This document shows, piece after piece, positions 57,776-64,000 of a DNA stretch of 64,000 nucleotides; positions within the stretch are counted from its first letter, which is position 1, and the number at the start of each line of letters is the position of its first letter. The position numbers and the translations under genes are program-made. The stretch covers positions 43,035,034-43,099,033 of the forward strand of contig NC_133169.1 of assembly GCF_040802235.1 (NCBI RefSeq), in the 5' to 3' direction. A model generated the notes under the pieces. It was not told the DNA's origin and did no database searches. It saw only the letters and a list, made by a program, of their open reading frames with translations. This stretch comes from Manis javanica. Its lineage: Eukaryota; Chordata; Mammalia; Pholidota; Manidae.

Positions 57776-59640
57776 TTTCTTAGAAATCCGTACCAGCTCC
57801 AACTCAGTTGTTCTGCTACTTATTTCTATTCTCTCCTCTAATTATCCCTCCCTCAGTAGCCAGCAGCATTTATTTCCTCTGTGTGGACAAACTGGTTTTT
57901 CCATTGTCATGTATTCTTCCTGGGCTCTATTGAGGATCAAATTTATGCTGTAAATCCTTTGGGCTCAGATTTTTGAGAGTCAAAAATAATTTTTTTAAAA
58001 AGATTTCCCTTTCATTGGCTTTTTGAAACTTCATCTTTTTTTAATGAGTTTCAAACCTGCATTTTGGAAGTCAAGTGCCAAATATTTGTCTTTTTGTTTT
58101 CTGTGTTTGCTTTCTCATGAAGATATCAATTTTAACCTCATTGTCCAGTGTTAATGGTAAAAGGAGTATAGGATAAAACAGTAAAAACTAAGAATTAAAA
58201 GTTTATATTTCAAAACATCATCCAACAGGATTCTCAATAAGGAGTTCACAGCCCCATGGAGGAGAAAAGAAAGGTAACATAAAGAAACATAATAAAAAGA
58301 AAAAGGTGGGGACACCCCAGGCCTCATGTGACTGGCCTTGCTTGGCAAAATAAAATGGGGAACACAGAGAGAAGATTGGGTTGCAGAAGAACTAAACAGT
58401 GAGTTACATTTTATGCATGTCAAATCTGTGGTGCTTCTTGGACCTCTGAGCAATATCCAGCCAGCAATACCTGTCAGAGAAAGACATGGGTAGATACAGG
58501 GATTAGGAAGCATGGTTGGTCCTGAGCTTTTTTGTTTTCTGATTTTCATTGTTTTATTTGTTTATTTATTCCCTCACTCATGCTGAAATTATTCCATTTG
58601 AAGAGGGAAGAACATATATAGTAACTTGTTCTCATTCATCATGAATGGTTCCCTCGAGGCTTTCCTTGAATTCAGTTCAGAGCAGCCAGTTTCTTCATTG
58701 TCATATTTGTATAGGGAGGGAAAAGTGGACTTGTGTGTGACATTATGGTAGACATAATGCCCCAAAGTGTCTATGATGACCTCTGATGGCTTCTAGAAGG
58801 TTACTCAGTTGTAACAGAAAGTATTCTCCTGTTTGTTCTCCTCGGGTATATGAGAAGGAGAAAACCTGCCCATTTTGACTCCCTACATCAGGTTTTGGTT
58901 TGTTTGTTTGTTTGCTTGTTTTTGATGTGCATACATGTTATGCAAAGAAGTCTGGATATCTGCCAGGTTCTCTCCTGACTTTGGACTCCTGGGGAAGAAA
59001 TCAGGATCTGGCTTGGCTATGCCATGATTCTGCCCTTACTTCTACCTGGTAGACCATGATTGGATGCCTCTCATAATAATGCCACTTTTATTTCTCTAAC
59101 ACTTAATTCTCTTGGTTGAAGAAGCAGGACATGGAAACCCCAGATATGGCTTCAGTGCAAAATACTATGATTCCTTCCCTGGCAGTCAAGGGCTGGCTTT
59201 GTCTAAGGGCTGGCATTCTTCAGAGAGAGTGAAAAATTAGGTGTCCTCAGGAAGTGAACAATCCCCCCCCATACACCCAGAACCATAGATAAAGTACATG
59301 GATATGCTCGACTGATTTACACGTTTCCTGGATTGACATTTGTGTCTATCAGACAGTTGCTGTCACCCAAGCTATTGTACTCAGTCTCTCTGACTTGACT
59401 ATCATTTCAAAATTACATGTGTAGCCTAAAATATATTTCTCTATGTATTTTAATTGGACATTGCTGCTCTAGGCAATCAAGTTTCTAGCTGCATTGGAGG
59501 ACAAAGGAACTGCAGCAGGCAAGTTGTACATAGAACTAGTGCAGGAGATAAAATGTACAATTTTGAAATGCTCTTTGCTGGAGGCTGTGAGGGGCCCACA
59601 TAGGGCAGACAGGAGTGTGTGTATGTAGTACAGACCTTAG
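57776..59640. other. unassigned sequence
   Basis: No gene recognised. It includes the (TTTG)n run at 58893-58924. Confidence 0.45.
58893..58924. repeat. (TTTG)n simple repeat
   Basis: Tandem TTTG units with one TTGC variant. Confidence 0.8.
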
Positions 59641-59750
59641 GAGCATGGGCCCCTGGGCCAGGTTGCTGCAGTTCAAATCCTAGCTCTGCTACTTATTGGC
59701 TATGTGCACATTTCTTGTCTTCTCCCATCTCAGTTTTCAATGAATCACTG
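59640..59750 (+). mobile_element. MIR SINE
   Basis: GTTCAAATCCTAGCTCTGCTACTTATTGGCTATGTG is a clear MIR core-side sequence with its B-box-like GTTCAAATCC. Confidence 0.85.
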
Positions 59751-59774
59751 TAGAAATATTGTTTATTTGTGTAT

Positions 59775-59915
59775 TATCTATCTCCCATGAAGAATATAAG
59801 ATTTGTAAGATCGGGATGAAAAATTCCTAATTCATTTCTATAAAACCAAGTACCTAAAGCAGGTAATGGCACATATAAGCACTTGTTAAGTATTTATTGA
59901 ATGAATAAATACTTA
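59775..59915 (+). mobile_element. L2 3' end
   Basis: TATCTCCCATGAAGAATATAAGATTTG, CAGGTAATGGCACATATAAGCAC and TTAAGTATTTATTGAATGAATAAA follow the L2 3' end. Confidence 0.7.
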
Positions 59916-59944
59916 ACATATGTGGTTTAAAAAATGTCATTTAT

Positions 59945-60425
59945 TTTAAAATATTTTTCTAGTTTTATTGAGATAAGTTGTCATACAGCACTGTGTAAGT
60001 TTAAAGTGTACAATGTGTGTTGATTTTATACACATATATTGCAAAATGATTATCACCATAGGGTTAGCTAACACCTTCATCATATCGTGTAATTATCACT
60101 TATTTTTTGTGGTGAGAATATTTAAGGTTTACTCTCTTGGCAACTTTCAAGCATAAAATACAGTATCATTAACTGTAATCAGCATGAGTACAATGGATCC
60201 CTAGAACTTATACATCCTGTAACTGGTAGTTTGCACACTTTGACCAACATCCCCCAGTTCACCAACCTCGATCCCCTAGGAACCACCACTCTACTCTGTT
60301 CCTATGACTCTGGCATTTTTAGATTCCACATATAAATGATATATGGTGTTTGTCTTTCTTTTTCTGACTTACTTCACTTAGTATAATGCTCTCAAGTTTC
60401 ATCCAACTATTGCAACATGGATCTT
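59945..60425 (-). mobile_element. L1 3' end fragment (antisense)
   Basis: TTTTATTGAGATAAGTTGTCATACAGC, ATATTGCAAAATGATTATCACC and, towards 60350, TGTCTTTCTTTTTCTGACTTACTTCACTTAG, the reverse complement of the L1 3' UTR and ORF2 end. Confidence 0.85.
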
Positions 60426-63400
60426 GTTTTTAATACGGCATGTTATAAACCATTTAAGTAAGATATTCAGCTTATTTTTGGCATCTGTTAAGTATTATTG
60501 CTACTATTCTATTTACTATATTAAGTGACCTTCTCAAGGCTGTGATTCCCTGCCCTGGATTTTGATGCCCACTTAGAATCAGTAATCTAGAGGATCTTGC
60601 ACACCTTTGTGCCCAAACACAGTGATTTTGTTCCTGTTCTCTTTTAAGCCTCCTCTCTAGCCCACCTGGTTTGCTGTTAATCCTGCCTAAAATCAAAGTG
60701 CTTACCTGCCCTGAACATGCCACCATTTCTTGCTTTGGACTCTGGGTGCCTGCTAGCCTACCTGCCCAAATGCTGTCTCCCATCACCCTGGCTCGTGTTC
60801 CCCTTCTCTTATTGTGTGTCTTCAGTGGAATCCCTCCAGGCCTTTCTGATCTTCAGCCTATTACACCTCCTTTGCAGCCCAGTGTCCCTGAACATCACTT
60901 AGTCCATTATTTTTCACCAGTTGAAAAGAAGCAATGGAATAGAATGTTGTTGGTTATTCCACTACCACACTGCCCCTGACTCTGCTATGTGCAAGGTGGC
61001 TCAGATCTCCTGGCTTCTGAAGCGGTTCCTGGAGGGGCAGTGGGATATAGAAAGACCAAGGAGTAGGGAGCCTGGGTGTGCTTAATCTCTGCCCTCATTT
61101 GCTATGAGTTTTAGGGCCACAACTTCCCATCTTTGTTGGAATGGCTTCTCCCCTAATTCTTCTCTCCCTTTTCATGGGCATTGAGAACTCATAAACTCTC
61201 CTCAGTAAAAGGACTTTGAAAAACAAATTGCTAGAAATTCTGGGTACCCTGAGGCTCCTCTGGGATAGATTTTGGAGGGAAGACACAGCAGAACACAGAT
61301 GCAGTTTATTTTATAGTTCACAGCAGATGCTTCATACAAGTTTCTTTAGAGGCAACCACCTGGACAGGTGGGTATGGATGGCAAGACAAGGGCTTCCACC
61401 AAGATCAGATGATGGGTAGGTTCTCAAGGACATAAAAACGGTTTGCTGTGATGGGTGTGACTGCTTCACTGTTAGGGCAGATACCTTGTTGGCGAGTAAT
61501 GTCAACCACTGCTGCTATGTTTAGAGAGCCTGAAGGAGACAAGCACAAAGGTCATCTCTGACAACATTCTAACCCCTTTGCTTTTCTACTAGTGCCAGGT
61601 ACCTCCTGGCTGGGACTCAGTTTCCCCAGATTCTTTTCAAATGTCTCTCCCTGATTAGTTTTTCTCACACCCCTTTCACCTCTTGAGCCTGGGCTTACTC
61701 TGCATCTACTCTTTGCTCTTCTTCCCTCCCTTTTCTTCCATCCTTTTGCTTCGATGTTCTGCTCCAGATTTGGACCACATTCCGATTTTCCCTCCGTGGT
61801 GGCGAGTTCCTCTCTTGGACGACTCCTATACTTATGGTTGGTCTGAAACTCCCATTAGAAGGTTCTTGGAACATTTTCACAGAGGCAGCCACTGAAACTA
61901 TATGTAAAAGGTCCCTCATTGGAAGGTTGCTTATGAGGCAACATTCAATCTGGGGAGGGAGGTGGACACAGTGTTAGTCTGAGGGAGGAGGAGGTAGAAG
62001 AGGACATCTTTTGACTGAAGAGCAGGGATGGAGATGTCCGGAGGCCTCGGGCAGTCCCACTCTTGTAGAATTGTTCAGGAGCTGAAGTCTACGTCAGGTT
62101 TTCTGTCCGCATATCCTCGAGTTTCCTGTGTTAGCAGTGTGGGTCTGGGCTCCAGAAAGAAGAGGTAAGTGAATTCACAGGGCCAGGGAACTCATCCTGG
62201 GGCAGCCCTTCATCTGGGGAGCAGGCTTGCCCGGTTCCCCAGCCAGGGCTCTCAGGGGTGACCACAGCCGGGCTGCCCAGGTGTGGAAGCCAAAGCTGGG
62301 CCATGTTGCCACACCGTGACCAAGGCCCAGCTCTGCTTCTCTCGAACTTAGTGATCTTTGCTAATTAAAACCACATCTCTTGTTCTCATTTCCTTAGTTG
62401 TGAGAGGAAAATAGTTACCTAACAAACCTGGCTGTTAGATGAACCAATTAAATTTTTGAAGGTAGATTTTTTTTTTAATTTAGGATCTTTTCAACTTAAG
62501 ATCCTGGAGCACTGCATATGTAAGTTTCATCAGCATCAAGACACTTGTCTAGTTAGTATTCACACGGGCATATTATCCTGGGGCTTATAGACCTACAGGG
62601 GTTGGTGAATAGAATTCAGTCAGTCTGTGAATGTAGATGGAAAGAAATTGTATCTTCATTCCACTAATCTCTCACTGAGATTGAGTGTTCCTTCCATGGC
62701 GAGAATTGTCAGCAGTTCACAGGGCATTAGTCATGTGTGTGATTTTATCGCGAGGAGAAACAGAGATATGTCCGTACCACATTACAGGTTGAGGTGGCTG
62801 GAAATACTGTCTGGTCTCATCACTACCTTGAACACAGTGGCATCACTGGGCTGCATGGTCATGGGCCATGACCCACCTCCTGCAGCTCATCCAGGTACCT
62901 GGCAACTTTGCACCGAGGGGCCTGTCAGCCCCAGATGGTGAAGTCAAGTGTTCTCACCATTGGAATTGTACTCAGCATACTTTAGAGATCATGGTGTTTT
63001 TTAGAAAAGCTTACCCTTGCCTTGTTTACCTTCTTATTCCCTTTATAACGGTATATATCTTCATGAATCAGAATTTTCAGCACTTGAGTAGTCAAAAAAC
63101 ATCAGAATCTTTAAGAATCAGTTGGTTGTCAAAGGCCAGTGCACAGTTTAAGGTACTTATTCAAGCTAAGCCGCAGGAGCCATCACATAAGCAGTCTTCA
63201 TAAAGTAAAGTTTCACTTGTTTACATTTTAAATGTATTGTCTTTTCAGCTAATGTATAGATAAAGAAAATGTATTACTGTGTCACAAACTTATTTTCAGT
63301 AATTTTATCACTATTCTTTAATATGGTTGCTTTCCTGTGTAATCCAATCAATTTTATTTCTGTATTTAAAAGCAGTTTTCTGATGAGTGTTCATAGACTT

Positions 63401-63625
63401 CATGAGACCAGCAACATGGTCCATACCATAAATGTTTAAGTGCTGTGGTTTACCAATTTTCTTCAACCTTAAAGGATTATACAATCATTATTTTCAAATA
63501 TATGATTGAGGGTATAATCTATTTAATTTTAATTTTATATTTGTCATTCTAATACCTCACTTGATGGAAATTTTAGTTGCAAAAACATTTTAATTGATAA
63601 AAAATGAGGATTAGATGCTAGAAAC
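60426..63625. other. unassigned, repeat-poor sequence
   Basis: The longest stretch without a repeat I can name. 60640-60960 is faintly L2-like. Frames of 60-111 codons (60671-60979, 61683-61895, 62627-62941, 62868-63203) overlap one another and carry no family motif. It could hold unrecognised exons or regulatory DNA; nothing shows which. No TAS2R39 or PIP sequence was recognised here. Confidence 0.45.
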
Positions 63626-63629
63626 TTCA

Positions 63630-63735
63630 TACATATAAAAAATTTTATTTTCTTTACTAAATCCTCACCCCAAGTAGTGTAGTTACTGTTAGAAAGATAT
63701 TACAGAATTGTATAGCAACTATTCTTCAAAAAAAA
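63630..63735 (-). mobile_element. L1 3'-UTR fragment (antisense)
   Basis: CCTCACCCCAAGTAGTGTAGTTACTGTTAG resembles the same stretch at 5456-5480 in the L1 fragment there. Confidence 0.55.
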
Positions 63736-64000
63736 TTGTATTTTCTTAAAGTTTTAGAAATAAGGTTTTTTTATAGCTATACATATTTTTTATTAAAAGC
63801 TACAAACAAATTGGTTAATCAGAACTAACAAAATTTCAAATAAAGTCTTCCTAATTCGCAGTATCATTTATTCTGGGGAATTTCTTGTTGTTTTCTCATC
63901 CTTGGGTAGGTTTTTAAAAGATCACTTTACTTTATTGTACTAGCATTGTTCTTAAAACATAGTCCTATTAATCATAGTGGCAATAAATTATATCACATGT
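63736..64000. other. unassigned AT-rich sequence
   Basis: No gene or repeat recognised. Confidence 0.45.

Noticed and set aside
62627-63203. Two overlapping frames of 104 and 111 codons near the window end
   Set aside because: Different frames over the same bases, no family motif, no evidence of transcription.

Overview
This is a window of mammalian nuclear DNA with no intact protein-coding gene that I can support. The organism call rests on LINE-1 (L1) copies with ORF1/ORF2 remnants, old mammalian repeats (MIR, L2, MER5A-like, HAL1-like), LTRs, and two decayed G-protein-coupled chemoreceptor genes of mammalian type. I see no Alu, rodent B1/B2, ruminant Bov-tA or carnivore SINEC. That points to a placental lineage poor in young SINEs. 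A pangolin- or xenarthran-like animal would fit, and loss of a bitter receptor would suit an insect-eater, but the species is inference only.

Layout: 0-1.4 kb is unassigned sequence plus an A-tailed retroelement-like block. An olfactory receptor pseudogene (OR2 family, OR2T-like) lies at 1448-2294 (+). From 2.5 to 12.2 kb there are old L1 fragments in both orientations, including a degenerate composite L1 at 5985-9260. An antisense ERV1-type LTR lies at about 13.8-14.5 kb. A bitter taste receptor pseudogene, recognisable as TAS2R40, lies at 18244-19203 (-). A nearly full-length L1 (+, 23007-29834) is flanked by a short target-site duplication and sits inside an older hAT-like transposase relic. 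From 32 to 45 kb there are old L2/L1/MIR/HAL1-like fragments and an interrupted LTR. A 3'-truncated, internally deleted L1 (-) lies at 45621-48212. A 5'-truncated, comparatively well preserved L1 (-, 50580-55346) is bounded by a 15-bp target-site duplication. A solo LTR with a 5-bp duplication lies at 57251-57770. The last 3-4 kb is poor in recognisable repeats.

How it fits together: this looks like an intergenic stretch of a chemosensory gene neighbourhood (in human, TAS2R40 lies on 7q34 between TAS2R39 and GSTK1). Both receptor genes are broken, and the rest is built from successive layers of retrotransposon insertion. L1 replication proteins would act in trans on RNA and target DNA, but every copy here carries stops or deletions, so none should be autonomous. 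No RNA gene, CRISPR array, operon or new defence-like system was found. The most informative content is the receptor decay and the datable nested insertions.
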